A DNA stretch of 64,000 nucleotides from Rhynchopus euleeides (lineage: Eukaryota > Euglenozoa > Diplonemea > Diplonemida > Diplonemidae), in NCBI GenBank assembly GCA_963210315.1, contig OY723257.1:62001-126000 (forward strand), given 5' to 3'. Numbering within the stretch: position 1 is the stretch's first letter; every line of letters begins with the position of its first letter. Shown here in pieces: positions 12,101-21,236 of this stretch. The notes beneath the pieces are model-generated. The model saw only the letters and a list, made by a program, of their open reading frames with translations, did no database searches and was not told the origin of the DNA. Position numbers and translations under genes: made by a program.

Positions 12101-15100
12101 CCGGGCAGGAAGGAGGGGGATCCGCTGCGGGTCGTGGCACTGGCGAGCACCCACTACGAGAAGGTCGTTGCGTCCGCTACGGCGCTAGCAGAGCTGAAGC
12201 GGGCTGCGAAGCGCACCACCCTGACTGCGCAGAACGCGGGAGAGCAGCCGGCCGAGGGAGGCGACGGGGTGGACATCTCGGGGAAGCTAGTCGAGGTCGC
12301 CACGTCGAAGTGCTGGTGTCCGGTCGACACGTGCTCCCGCTCGCTGGTGAGGGGCGGGTCGTCGATACAGCGCTCGTCCCTCACCAAACACATGAACAAG
12401 CATGTGGAAGAGGACGGTATCTCCCCCCGGGAGATGCAGCAGCTGCTGCGGCAGTCGGGCCTGCGCACGTGTGCGGTGTGCAGCACGGTGATGGCGCTGA
12501 CGGACTCGAAGCGCAAGCAGGCGGAGGTGTGCCGGGCCTGCGAGCCGAAGGTGCAGGCCGAGGAGCTGGGGGAGCCGAGTGCGGCCCAGGGCCGCTACGA
12601 GGGCCTGCCGGAGTGGGGGCGCATCGCCGAGTCGGGGGTGCGGACGTGGGAGGCGGTCCCCAGAGAGCTGCAGGGGGAATGGGCGGCGTGCTTCCGGGAC
12701 GCGTGCCGGGAGGCGGCAGCGACGCAGACGGACGCGGCGTACCGGGTGCTCGCCATGGTGCCGCAGCTCGCGCTGCGGAAGGAGCGGATGGGCAAGGCGC
12801 GCAAGGCCCAGACGCTCCGCCAGCGGCGGCTGCTGATCGGGAGGCTGCGCCAGGGGGAGCACGCCCAGGTGTGGGCTGCGGAGGCGGGGAAGCGCAAGCC
12901 CGGGGGCGAGCCAGCACGGCCCCCGGCGGGGCAGGGGGACCCGACGGAGGAGCACCGGCGCTGGCAGGGGCGGGTGCAGAAGTTGACGGCGCAGGGCCGC
13001 ACGTCGGCGGCGGTGAAGGCTCTGACACCGGATGCGGTCGCCCCCCAGTCGGACGAGACGCTGCAGCAGCTCCAGAAGAAACACCCGACGGGGAAGCCGG
13101 CGCAGTGCGGCAAGGTGGACCCAGCACTTTGTGAGGCGTTTACCCCGCTGGAAGTGCTGAAGGCGGTGAACGGGTTTCCCACGGGGTCCGCAGGGGGTTC
13201 CCTCGGGCTCAGGCCGGATCACCTGAAGGCGGCGGTGGCGCACCCGACTGCACGTGCCCTCCCGGCGCTCACGCATCTGGTGAACGGGTTGGCGCGGGGG
13301 GCGGCGCCGGACACGACACGGGCATGGCTGGCGGGGGCGAGCCTGACGGCGCTCCGCAAGGGGGACGCGGATGTGCGGCCAATCGCGTGTGGCGAGTCGA
13401 TCAGGCGCCTGGTGGCGAAGCTCATCGCGGCGAGGCATCGGGACGAGGCGAAGACGATTCTCCTTCGGGGTAAGCAGGTCGGGGTGGGTGTACGGCAGGG
13501 GGCGGAGGCGGCGACGGCGGTGGTCGCCAACTTCGCTGCGAGGAGCAAGGGCCAGGACGCGTGCATCCTCAAGATCGACTACACGAACGCGTTTAACGCG
13601 GTCGATCGCACAGCCTTCCTGAAGCAGGTTGAGGAGAAGTTCCCGGGGATGTTGCCGTGGGTGGCGTGGTGCTACACGCAACCCACGAACCTGCAGTTTG
13701 GGGATAAACGCCTGCAGTCAGCATGTGGTGTGCAGCAGGGGGACCCCCTGGGGCCGCTGCTCTTCTCCCTGGCGATCGCGCCCATAGCAGAGGAGGTGGC
13801 ACAACTCCCGGGTGTCCAAGGGACAGTGTGGTTCCTCGATGACGGGGTGGTGATGGGCTCAGGGTACGCGGTGAGCCGAGCGTACGAGCACATCGTGCGG
13901 CGCAGCCGGGACATGGGGCTTACGGTCCGGGAGGACAAGTGTGAGCTGGTGGACATAGCGGGTCACTCCCTCGCGACATGGGAAGGGTGGGGCCTGAAGG
14001 TGAAGGAGAAGCCCAAGGGATCGCCACTTGAGGGCATCCGATGGATCCGGGAGAGCAACTTCGAGCTGCTCGGAGCCCCCATTGGTGACGCGGCATGGTG
14101 CGAGGAGTACATGCAGGCTCGGGTCAAGGTCTTCGTCAGGTCGCTGGACGCGCTGGACAAGCTGTCGGATTCGCAGACCGCCTTCGTCCTGCTGCGGGAG
14201 TGCCTGGGGTTTGCTCGTATGGTCTTCTTCATGCGGGCTATAGGGGCTACGGGGGCGACGAAGTATCTGGACAGGTACGACGCGCGGGTCCAGCGGAGCC
14301 TCGCACGGCTCCTGGGGTACGAGGATGAGTGTCTCCCCCAGGAGGCGGTGCTGCAGGCGTCGCTCCCGGTGCGGGTCGGCGGCCTCGGTGTCCGTAAGGC
14401 CGCGGACCACTGGCATGCGGCGGCGCTGGCGTCGAGTGCAGGGACTGCGGGGCTCTGCCGCAGGCTGGACCGCAACTTCGTCTGGGACGCGGAGGGCTGG
14501 CGGCGGACCGCGCTCTCGTACAACGAGATGGTGGCAGAGGGGTGGCAGGTGGACCCAGATGCACCCCCAGTCAGAGCCCCGGAGCAGCGCACCCTGTCCC
14601 TCGGCATCCTGGAGGCAGGGTACAACGCCCTGATGGAGGGTGCAGACGCTGCGACGCGCGCCAGGCTGAACTCGCAGCTGCTGAGGGGGTGTGGGGCATG
14701 GCTGACAGGGAGCCCAGGCCGCTGGGAGGCGATGCCCGCGCAAGCCTTCCAGGCGGTGCTACGGCTCCGGATGGGGCTGCCGCTGTTCGGATCGCTGGAG
14801 CGGTGTGGGTGCTGTGGGAGAGACGGGGTGCTGGATCCTCATGGGGAACACGCCGCGCTCTGCGAGAAGGGCGGGGGGGCGGTGCTGCGGCACGAGGCAG
14901 TGGCCGACGCGCTCCTGGGGATGGCCCGCAAGGTGGGACTGGGTGCGGAGCGGGAAACCGCCGGCTTGCTGCAGGACAGGAGGCGCCCAGGGGATGTCAC
15001 TCTGCGCCAAGGGTTCATGGACGGCAGGGTCACTGCGATCGACGTCGCGGTGGTGAATCCTCTGGCGCCGTCGTACGTCCAGTTGGCGGCGCGGACGGTG

Positions 15101-18100
15101 GGCGGGGCCGCAGCGCGTCGGCAAGCGGACAAGGTCCGCAAGTACCGGGACGACGAGGCGGTGCGAGGAGGTCGGCTGGCCTTTGAGCCCTTTGTGATCG
15201 AACTGTTTGGAGGCTGGGGGCAGCGCGCGGCCTCCATCATGAACAGGTTGGTGGCGATCGGGGCGTCCAGGCTGGGCGTGGGTAGGGTGGGGCTGGCCCA
15301 GCAAGCAGCCCGGAGCATGGGCTGGGCGTTCCAGAAGGCGGTGGGGTTGTCCCTCCTGGCGTGTGGGGAGCTGTGCTCTCAGGCAGGGGGAACACGCAGG
15401 CAGGTGTGCCTGGAGGCGACCCCGGTGATCGACCCTGCGACGTACGTGCAGTTCGGGGACCTGATGCCGGGGGTGGTGATGGAGGAGGTGCCGCCAGATG
15501 ACACAGGTGGGGAAGACGAGGACGGGAGCGAGGGGGAGTTTGGACCGGACCCCGAACCGCCAGCGGAGGAGCGCGCCTTCGACGTGAAGGTGGCGCAGTG
15601 GCGGAAGAGGTGCGACCCCCGGGGGGAGAAGACCGCAGCGCAGTGTCTGCAGGAGGGGTGTGCAGCCAGTCTCCCCGCCTGGTACCAGCTGCGGCAGCTG
15701 GGGGGCACAATGCCGACGGGGCAAGCAGTCGACGGGGTTGAGGCCGTCATCAGGGGTGGTGACGCGCCGTGTTCGCTGGAGCAGGCGCGGAGGCAGGCAG
15801 TCGGGTTGGTGCTGAACGCTCCGGAGCTGCGGCCAGAAGTGGCAGATCCTGCGGAATGGAGCTGCCGGATGCGGGCGCCGACACGCTTGCCAGATGGCAG
15901 TGTGCCACAGGAGGCATGGGCGAACATGGCGGTGCTGCGGGCGCTGGCAGTGGTGCTGCGTGTGGAGATCCTCGTCCTGCGGGACTACGGGGAGCCAGTG
16001 GTGTGCAGGCCGAGGCCGGAGGCGCAGGTGCGGACACGCTTCGCTTTGTGTGCGGACGGGCGGGGTTTTGTGCGGGTCGACGTGGAGGTGGACACATCGC
16101 AGCTGCCGGCGGGGCCAGAGGCGGCCGTTGCGGAGCCGATGGAGAGGGTGTTCGCCGGCCAGGCTGGGGCGATCTGCCACATTTGCAGGGAGAAGGTGGG
16201 GCCGCAGTCTCTCCACCTCCGGTGCCGTAAGTGCATGCAGGCGGCGTGCATGGCGTGTGGTGGGGAGGACCTGCCGTGCGCTTGTCCGAGGGGGCGTTTG
16301 CGGTTGGTGCAGGCGTCGGGGCGGCCCCGCGGGTGGGCGGCGGTGGTGAAAGAGGAGGTGTGCGAGGAGGCAGGGGAGCCGGGTGCGGCCCCGAAGAAGC
16401 GACGGGCGGGTGGGGCGGGAGCGACGGCAGCACCTTCACCGGCCGCGTCACCAGACGGGTGCACACCTCCTCCATCGGGCGCGCCGCCAGTGACCCCCGC
16501 CGGGGCGGTGCGGGGCACAGCAGCCGAGCAGCGAGAGCGGGAAGCGGACCGGTGGCAGCGCGTGCAGGAGCTGTCGGCCACGGAGCCTGTGGCGGCCTTC
16601 ATCGCCCAGTGGCAGAGTGCCGCCCCCGCGGATGTGTCACAGTGTTTGGAAGTCGAGGACCTGGTGGGGTCCCTCCAGGGACAGGTGCGGTGGCGGGCGG
16701 AGTACACCGTGGGCGACTGCCTGTTTGACGCGGTGGTCGGTCAGCTGCCGGCCAGTCTGATTGTGACAGCGGCCGAGGCGCGGAGGCGAGCAGTGGAGGC
16801 GGTGGTGTCGCACGCCGGGCTGCGCGCGCTGGTGGAGGGGGCGCCGGAGGCGTGGGCTCGGCTGATGGGCCGCAGCGGGGCAGGGCCGGGGCTGCAGTCG
16901 TGGGCTGACGAGCTGGTCCTCGGGGGGCTCGCGAGGGCCCTCTGCATCAACATCCTGGCGTTCAGGAAGCAGGGCCAGGGGGTCAGAGTGTGGCGCGCAG
17001 CGAGGCGGGCGGCAGGGATGGCGGCGGTGGCGTTTGTGGGTGAGTCGGGACAGGCAGACGGCACAGCGGTGGGCCACTTTGTGCCCGTGATCCTGCCCGA
17101 GCCGCTGCAGCAGTGGGCGCTGGAGGTGGACGCGTGCCCAGTGGGGCAGGATATCCGCGTCCGGGGGTGTGAAGCTGCGCGGCTGATGAGCCTCCAGGTC
17201 GGTTGGCAGACGAGCTGCGGGGCGTGCACCACGCCGGTGAGCGTTCGCGGGTGCTGGGGATGCAGCGAGTGCGGGGTGGCAGTGTGCCTCACGTGCCGCG
17301 ACAAGTCCCCGGCGACATACAGGTGGTGCGGTGAAGCACACCTCGACAACCCGTCTTCTTCGACATCCCACCCCCTCCCTTCACCCCATAACACCCACCC
17401 TCCGACGGCATCTCAGACTACATCATCCCAACCTACTACATCCCACCCTACATCTCAGACTACATCATCCCAACCTACTACATCCCACCCTACATCATCC
17501 CACTCTACTTCTTCTCAACCTACTCCATCCCAACCCACTCCATCCCGGCACTCGCCGGCCCTTCCCCACTCCTCACCATCCCCTTCGGCAGCTCCCGTGG
17601 GGGGCACCCCGTCGAGTGCGGCGGCGGCGGCGGCGGCAGCAGCGGCGACACCTCTGGGGGAAGGCTCCAACAACGGACCCACAGCCATCCCTCGGCAGGC
17701 AGCAGCGGCAGCGACAGCGGCGGCAGCGGCAGCAGCATCGACGATGGAGCTCCCTCGAGGGGCGGACGGCGGCATCGCCTTCGACGACGAGTTGTCGGAG
17801 GGGGTGGACGGCATGAGCGACGAGGGCACGGTCACGTCAACGGGAGGCACCCAAAACACAAACACAGCCACCCAAGTGTCAGTGATCCTGATCTCAGCAG
17901 CTCGCGCGGGTATGGGGAAGTGGGCAGGGAGTCGGTCTGACGGGCCAGCAGAGGTGGACGGCAGGATGGTGTTTCCTTCGGCAGCGAAGGCGGCGGCGGA
18001 GGGAGCGAAGGAGGCGGCGTGGGTCCCTCGGACGGCAGAAGGCTGGTTCGAGCTCTTCGGCCAGCACGGGCGCTCAGAGTTGGAGGTCGAGACGGCACAC

Positions 18101-18481
18101 GCTGTCTACAAGCAGTGGGTGGCGGATCGACGGTCGGTAGATGCCGACTTCAACTCGAGGCGGGAAGGGGCGAGTGCGGCACGGGTGGAGGAGTTCTTCG
18201 CGTGCAAGCGCGTGAACAGCCGGGTGGACAAGAGACGGACGCGTGAGCGGCACCCGGAGGAGGCGGCGCGACCGCGGGGCGGCCGTGGCGGGGGAGGGGT
18301 GACGGACCCCCGGGACAGGAGGGGCGACGGCCAGGGTGGAGGGAGGCAGGGCCGCGACAGGTGGGCAGCCGGGAGAGGCGGCGGCAGGGGTGGCGGCGAC
18401 CGTAGGGACCGTGGCGGCGGGCAGGAGAGGCAGGCTGCGGTGATCGGAGTAGGGGGCCAGGGGCCCCGTCGGCGGAGGTGA
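9149..18481 (+). CDS. Non-LTR retrotransposon (LINE) protein with RT, restriction-like endonuclease and OTU-type protease
   Basis: A 3110-codon ORF; the true start is probably well downstream of the first ATG, because residues about 220-470 are a decayed WD40 copy. Order after that: hydrophobic segments (10600-11130); an HDCGY motif region (about 11810); a C2H2 finger (about 12315-12400) and a C4 cluster (12475-12545). The reverse transcriptase has motif A KIDYTNAF (13571), motif B QQGDPLGPLLFS (about 13735) and motif C FLDD (13832-13843; catalytic Asp pair at residues 1564-1565). Next come a CCHC knuckle (14803-14865) and a restriction-like endonuclease core RRPGDVTL...IDVAVV...KVRKY (14980-15146). 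A cysteine cluster follows (16177-16265), then an OTU-like domain with GDCLFDAV (Cys 2524) and GHFVPV (His 2643), another cysteine cluster (17218-17300), S/T/P and poly-Ala tracts, and an RG-rich tail. Such LINEs nick a target site and reverse-transcribe their RNA there. No APE-type endonuclease was seen. All catalytic motifs look intact. Confidence 0.9.
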   Translation: MEGREPPRRWQAQMGATLAVVALAVLTTAPLEQKQPGSPPVAQPGSPPVAGERGLAAPDEGRARREEQGPRARPLLTPCLQGRGARRPHPPAVRTSRGKVVVAARPPRPPNMLQAAVPLTVRPPGRAPAHRQQRKGWQPGSPPVPASWLGQVPRGTRPTVPLPVSLPSPLGGPMGGLGGRWNGSWATPPLGGEWVVAGRVPPPRWGGDRVVAGRVGGDNNSNEASVADTGLANGSAVQLAPRRLRVRTPAVFSSMHRNNTYRIARTGCETPRAAGHYDNGHLTTCGAITAAGLAHSNGTFSTAFPVGGTRWATGYSDDTICRQLTSTKEVGCMLDCSVYRAARTHGGRLATGDDKGKVRVRDLKGLRSATVLERSSGEVYSIAGSGLRNFGGPGGRCGGRQTCADPKPTLSDLKGSTCTCAVNNTVTVTGVKTTCTRDEAVAKPWGDGRTCKDPNIKCSWDCGSGDDGTCGAGWGIHGRARLLRVLWWAAQRSGIVGPMVAGVALLCGDVGASVAWVAQVTGRAAWGPMAEGRLRVARLQLVWIGWTLWCGACVEAEAGGWEGLQGSGAVLLSAGWLGARWATLRAHMAWWPSGAQALSLTLWMLVVLAGVADPMGLLPAWGVEGLAWVDVAAGAAGGWVTGLCGAAGPWLLMACAQLSIWWLFEPYPREGRQPRRRWRARRPSRAVSMWWVGGGRRLVRRAALMGVRVFGGARRGDGVLCPGPGPGVAHVPSECWKPDGPPEEALPVLQAAGVRSCVPGDNLVVADGALQRWADAGECVVVWVQGGDLPVVYAAPTYRAKTREALRRYPKVVLAPSETGVACAVASEAQATRLMGKGRLVWDASGDGAACVALAPDALSGGGEGQSMRAVDAILPVGASRVPNVSQHDCGYLALGYEQEEVQSERDAIATLAASQPNLKGFFTSPEAYAEYLCGVRAERHMDHLTLHLAAREGDFQVLVVQPGQPTLLIGAVPKKPRPKAPRGPGRKEGDPLRVVALASTHYEKVVASATALAELKRAAKRTTLTAQNAGEQPAEGGDGVDISGKLVEVATSKCWCPVDTCSRSLVRGGSSIQRSSLTKHMNKHVEEDGISPREMQQLLRQSGLRTCAVCSTVMALTDSKRKQAEVCRACEPKVQAEELGEPSAAQGRYEGLPEWGRIAESGVRTWEAVPRELQGEWAACFRDACREAAATQTDAAYRVLAMVPQLALRKERMGKARKAQTLRQRRLLIGRLRQGEHAQVWAAEAGKRKPGGEPARPPAGQGDPTEEHRRWQGRVQKLTAQGRTSAAVKALTPDAVAPQSDETLQQLQKKHPTGKPAQCGKVDPALCEAFTPLEVLKAVNGFPTGSAGGSLGLRPDHLKAAVAHPTARALPALTHLVNGLARGAAPDTTRAWLAGASLTALRKGDADVRPIACGESIRRLVAKLIAARHRDEAKTILLRGKQVGVGVRQGAEAATAVVANFAARSKGQDACILKIDYTNAFNAVDRTAFLKQVEEKFPGMLPWVAWCYTQPTNLQFGDKRLQSACGVQQGDPLGPLLFSLAIAPIAEEVAQLPGVQGTVWFLDDGVVMGSGYAVSRAYEHIVRRSRDMGLTVREDKCELVDIAGHSLATWEGWGLKVKEKPKGSPLEGIRWIRESNFELLGAPIGDAAWCEEYMQARVKVFVRSLDALDKLSDSQTAFVLLRECLGFARMVFFMRAIGATGATKYLDRYDARVQRSLARLLGYEDECLPQEAVLQASLPVRVGGLGVRKAADHWHAAALASSAGTAGLCRRLDRNFVWDAEGWRRTALSYNEMVAEGWQVDPDAPPVRAPEQRTLSLGILEAGYNALMEGADAATRARLNSQLLRGCGAWLTGSPGRWEAMPAQAFQAVLRLRMGLPLFGSLERCGCCGRDGVLDPHGEHAALCEKGGGAVLRHEAVADALLGMARKVGLGAERETAGLLQDRRRPGDVTLRQGFMDGRVTAIDVAVVNPLAPSYVQLAARTVGGAAARRQADKVRKYRDDEAVRGGRLAFEPFVIELFGGWGQRAASIMNRLVAIGASRLGVGRVGLAQQAARSMGWAFQKAVGLSLLACGELCSQAGGTRRQVCLEATPVIDPATYVQFGDLMPGVVMEEVPPDDTGGEDEDGSEGEFGPDPEPPAEERAFDVKVAQWRKRCDPRGEKTAAQCLQEGCAASLPAWYQLRQLGGTMPTGQAVDGVEAVIRGGDAPCSLEQARRQAVGLVLNAPELRPEVADPAEWSCRMRAPTRLPDGSVPQEAWANMAVLRALAVVLRVEILVLRDYGEPVVCRPRPEAQVRTRFALCADGRGFVRVDVEVDTSQLPAGPEAAVAEPMERVFAGQAGAICHICREKVGPQSLHLRCRKCMQAACMACGGEDLPCACPRGRLRLVQASGRPRGWAAVVKEEVCEEAGEPGAAPKKRRAGGAGATAAPSPAASPDGCTPPPSGAPPVTPAGAVRGTAAEQREREADRWQRVQELSATEPVAAFIAQWQSAAPADVSQCLEVEDLVGSLQGQVRWRAEYTVGDCLFDAVVGQLPASLIVTAAEARRRAVEAVVSHAGLRALVEGAPEAWARLMGRSGAGPGLQSWADELVLGGLARALCINILAFRKQGQGVRVWRAARRAAGMAAVAFVGESGQADGTAVGHFVPVILPEPLQQWALEVDACPVGQDIRVRGCEAARLMSLQVGWQTSCGACTTPVSVRGCWGCSECGVAVCLTCRDKSPATYRWCGEAHLDNPSSSTSHPLPSPHNTHPPTASQTTSSQPTTSHPTSQTTSSQPTTSHPTSSHSTSSQPTPSQPTPSRHSPALPHSSPSPSAAPVGGTPSSAAAAAAAAAATPLGEGSNNGPTAIPRQAAAAATAAAAAAASTMELPRGADGGIAFDDELSEGVDGMSDEGTVTSTGGTQNTNTATQVSVILISAARAGMGKWAGSRSDGPAEVDGRMVFPSAAKAAAEGAKEAAWVPRTAEGWFELFGQHGRSELEVETAHAVYKQWVADRRSVDADFNSRREGASAARVEEFFACKRVNSRVDKRRTRERHPEEAARPRGGRGGGGVTDPRDRRGDGQGGGRQGRDRWAAGRGGGRGGGDRRDRGGGQERQAAVIGVGGQGPRRRR
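9810..10560 (+). pseudogene. Decayed WD40 gene copy inside the 5' part of the LINE ORF
   Basis: The translation parallels the WD40 paralogues at 52085-53308 and 56849-58030. VADTGLANGSAVQL here matches VADTGLEDGGAVQL there. Later TICRQLTSTKEVG matches TICVWLTSTWEQVCG, GDDKGKVRVRDLKG matches GDENGKVRVWDAKG, and SATVLE is retained. At DNA level the similarity continues, more eroded, to about 10560, past the fourth blade. Most Trp-Asp blade signatures are lost. The orientation is opposite to the intact copies. The frame stays open into the LINE domains, so this is either a captured gene fragment fused to the retrotransposon ORF or the sequence the LINE landed next to. Confidence 0.75.
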
Positions 18482-19265
18482 AGCGTTCATGCAGGGAGAG
18501 GACGGTGCACGTAGGGTGCAACCTCCTCCCCCCCCCTTCCCCCTCCTCCCCTCTTCGGTAGAGTCGTGTGTATAGTCCGTCTAGGGTGGGTGGTTGGGAC
18601 CCCCGCGTCCGTTCCCCTCGCGCCTAGGCCCCCAAGCATCATCATCGATTCCAGTGTGTATAGTTTGACCTTCGAGCCGTGGGTCCGGAAAGTCCATTCG
18701 GTCCCACGGCGCCTAAACAAACAAATCTGATCGTCCCCCCCCCCGCCCCTCCCCCTTAATAGAGTCTTGCACAGTGTGAATAGTCTTGCCCTTTGGGGGG
18801 GTCGGTGGTGTCCGAAAAAGTTCGCCACAAACTCGGAGTGGCACCAGCAGAACGTGTGTGAGAGCCACGGCACCACGGACCCCTGTAAATTCGCTCCCTG
18901 ATTCCACCATTCCCCTCGATTCCGCCCCTCCTCTGCAGTTCCCTCCCCCAGTTCGAGTGGTTTGGAGGGATGGCCCGCTCGGTCCCGCAAACCGCTCGAC
19001 AGGGACTGTTTCAACCCTGTTTTTTGCGCGTTCTGGGCCCTGGACTTTTCGAACGGTCGCCATTTGGGGAGAGACTGTAGAAGAGGTCTGGCCCTTGTTG
19101 TTCGAACTTGCCAAGTACACGGCCCTCTAGCCTCTAGCCTCTGCCACACGTGGCCAACAGCAACTGTGTCGTTGGCTTCCGCCCTGCATGTCATCTCGAC
19201 AAGCAGCAGACACCCCAAGAGCAGAGGTGGAGAGTAGCAGTCCCCCGGTTCGCCCCCGGGTACCA
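10560..19265 (+). mobile_element. RLE-type LINE (approximate limits)
   Basis: The body of the retrotransposon, taken from the end of the WD40 remnant to just before the 33-bp repeat scrap at 19270. Neither end is proven: I find no clear target-site duplication and no poly-A tail. The 18482-18800 part of the 3' flank contains three similar short segments (GTGTGTATAGT near 18567 and 18652, GTGTGAATAGTC near 18774), spaced about 85-120 bp. They could be a structured 3' UTR recognised by the RT. Of the clades I know, N-terminal zinc fingers plus a C-terminal CCHC/restriction-like endonuclease fit the R2/NeSL/R4-type group. Confidence 0.6.
18963..19255 (-). repeat. Dispersed repeat, copy 1 (inverse of 44586-45012)
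   Basis: The inverse complement matches two blocks at 44586-44730 and 44895-45012 in the same order, including TTGCTGTTGGCCACGTGTGG and CGAGCGGT...GGACCGAGCGGGC. Between those blocks the second copy has about 165 bp of different sequence. No coding sense is apparent. It lies at the 3' edge of the LINE. Confidence 0.75.
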
Positions 19266-19269
19266 AAAA

Positions 19270-19335
19270 AAAACTCAGCTCAGGGATTTCTCTGGACCTG
19301 CAGGCACTCAACTCAAGATCTGCATGCCGTTGCCC
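19270..19335. repeat. Remnant of the 33-bp minisatellite on the right side of the LINE
   Basis: CTCAGCTCAGGGATTTCTCT followed by GGACCTGCAGGCACTCAACTCAAGATCTGCATGCC is one to two eroded units of the array that ends at 8826. The orientation and variant type are the same. This suggests that the LINE and WD40 fragment interrupt, or were inserted at the edge of, what was once a continuous array. Confidence 0.75.
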
Positions 19336-19893
19336 TGGCCACAGGTTTGGAAGCCGCCTGTCGGCGTGACCGACGTTCTTAATGCGGAGTGGATTCCAGC
19401 AACGCCATGACCCTCCACATTCGATTTACGCACACACCTGTGACCTGATCACGCCAGCAACAGTAACCGCGAGCCAGGACCGCAGACCGTATTATGACAC
19501 GTTGCGTATTTGTGAGGGAGCTTCAGTCACAAAGAATGGCCGACGGAATGATGTTTTTCCTCAGACGATACGATACACACTTCTGTGATTCAGACAGCGT
19601 TACATGTAAGGAACAGACACATTGCTTGCGGGTGACAACAATCGGGTCACAACTTTGCAAATAAAATTGAAAGCTGCGTGTCCTTGTCAAGAGTCGATGC
19701 CGTCCACAATACAGGTTGAGCAAGTGAGTGAAGCAATAGAGACAATGGGACAATCAGGTCTTGCAACAAGACGTGATTGCAGAATTGGAAAGATGCAAAT
19801 GGTACTTCTTGATGAGCGAGTACCGGCCAAGGTAATCGCCGGTCGGGGAGGCCCCCCGGAAGCCTCCCCGGGTGTTTACTGTATGCTGAATCG
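19336..19893. other. Unassigned spacer
   Basis: About 560 bp with ordinary composition. No ORF of believable codon pattern, no RNA gene and no clear repeat was recognised. Confidence 0.4.
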
Positions 19894-20181
19894 TCACACT
19901 TCTTCCTGCTTGTTGTCTCCCTGCCAGGGAGGGAGAGACATGGGATTCACAACCTCCCCGTACGGCTCCTCGTGCGGCGACACGTTGCACTCCAATCCGG
20001 CAAGATGCGGAGGCGGAGCGGGCTGTGGATACCCAATGTCGGAGCTGTTCGTCTTGCTGTCCCCCGCAATGGGAGGCGGAAGCTCGGTATCCTTATCGAC
20101 GGAGCTATCAGTCGTGTCTTCTTTGCGGTCGAGGAAGAAAGCACAGCAGAAGGCACACAAGCCGCAGCAAAGGCACCAGTG
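19894..20181 (-). pseudogene. C-terminal half of a two-pass membrane protein gene, split by the 12.9-kb element
   Basis: Minus-strand reading gives the second membrane segment (cysteine-rich, VHWCLCCGLCAFCCAFF), an acidic stretch, a proline-rich PPPHLAGLE motif and a stop at 19894-19896. The same PPPHLAGLE tail ends the copy at 33811-34400. Its missing N-terminal half lies on the same strand at 33072-33554, exactly across the inverted-repeat element. The last gene bases are CACCAGTG (plus strand, 20174-20181), where the terminal inverted repeat begins. If the intervening DNA is not removed from the transcript, this gene is dead. Confidence 0.75.
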
Positions 20182-20240
20182 CACGGTGGCCAGGATTCTG
20201 TGGGATATGAAAACGGGATATGCCGGTGGGATATCCCACG
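20182..20240 (+). repeat. Left terminal inverted repeat of the 12.9-kb element
   Basis: Begins CACGGTGGCCAGGATTCTGT and includes GGGATAT motifs. It matches the inverse complement of 33011-33069 at about 55 of 59 positions by eye. Confidence 0.8.
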
Positions 20241-20475
20241 TCTCAAAGTGACATATCCCGCGTTTTGGAAAAACCATATCCCGCGTTTTGGAAAAACCAT
20301 ATCCCGCCGGGTAGGGGGTCATATCCCCCCCGGGAGATGGGGGCATCTCCCGCGGGATATGGGGGCATCTCCCGCGGGATATGGGGTCATCTCCCGTGGG
20401 ATATGGGGTCATCTCCCGCGGGATATGGGGTCATCTCCCGTGGGATATGGGGTCATCTCCCGTTTTTTTTTTTTT
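20241..20475. repeat. Left subterminal GGGATAT repeats
   Basis: About six tandem copies of a 21-bp unit, GGGATATGGGGTCATCTCCC plus one base, preceded by ATATCCCGCG units in the opposite sense and followed by a run of T (20463-20475). The same unit occurs in the right subterminal region. These palindromic motifs could be binding sites for a mobilising protein; that is inference. Confidence 0.75.
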
Positions 20476-20909
20476 TTCATGTCGCTCCCGTTGGTCACTT
20501 CGCTGCTTTGAGTCAGCCACGTGGCGGAAGCCGGACCGCAGGGAGGGGCGTTGCGCCCGTTGACGCCTCTCACTCCTCATGTGCCTTGAGTAGCTGCCAG
20601 GTGGGTCTGCTTTGAGGCGGGGAATCGCGTCAGGCCAAACAGCCACTGCGAGGACGTCTCCCCTAAAAGAAAAGAAAGAATGTGGGAAGGGGACGGGGGT
20701 GGGATGGGTGGGCAGCGCAAGCCGGAAGGAGCGCCTCCCATGGGGCGGAAGCTCACCCGACAGCATAAAATGCTGCGAAAACAACAAAAAAAGGGAAAAT
20801 AAACCACGCACACCACAACATCAATAAAACCAAAGCCGTGCAGAAAGGGCCCCTCCGCATATATGAAACAGGGCACACAGCGGAAAAAGAGTTACCAGAG
20901 CTTGCTTTA
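20476..20909. other. Unassigned sequence inside the element
   Basis: No credible gene. It ends in TTA, just before a GGGGGTCTTCGCT motif that is repeated in inverse orientation at the far side. Confidence 0.4.
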
Positions 20910-21236
20910 GGGGGTCTTCGCTAGCCGGTGCAAAAAAGTGCAGGCTGGTGCAGGGCAAAATGGGCCGAAAATGGGCCAAATCGGAGGCAAAAAAAAGGGC
21001 GGGGAGTTGGGTGGCCCCTAGCTGGGAGCACGCATTTGGACCCAAAAAATAATGTCGAGCGGTCCCTGTGCATTGTTCAGCCCTCACAGGACGAGAAGGC
21101 ACGGCGGGGCCCGTGTCACGGGTAAACATTGAGATCAACCTGTCATCCTGGGCCAAGCCAAGATGGGAGCTGGCCGCCTGGGGCAATGCAGGAGCAACGG
21201 CTAGTGCTCGTGCTGGCACGAAGCGGAGCCAGGCAG

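Noticed and set aside
20205..20475. CRISPR-like array in the GGGATAT repeats
   Set aside because: The repeats are contiguous without unique spacers, and the genome is eukaryotic.
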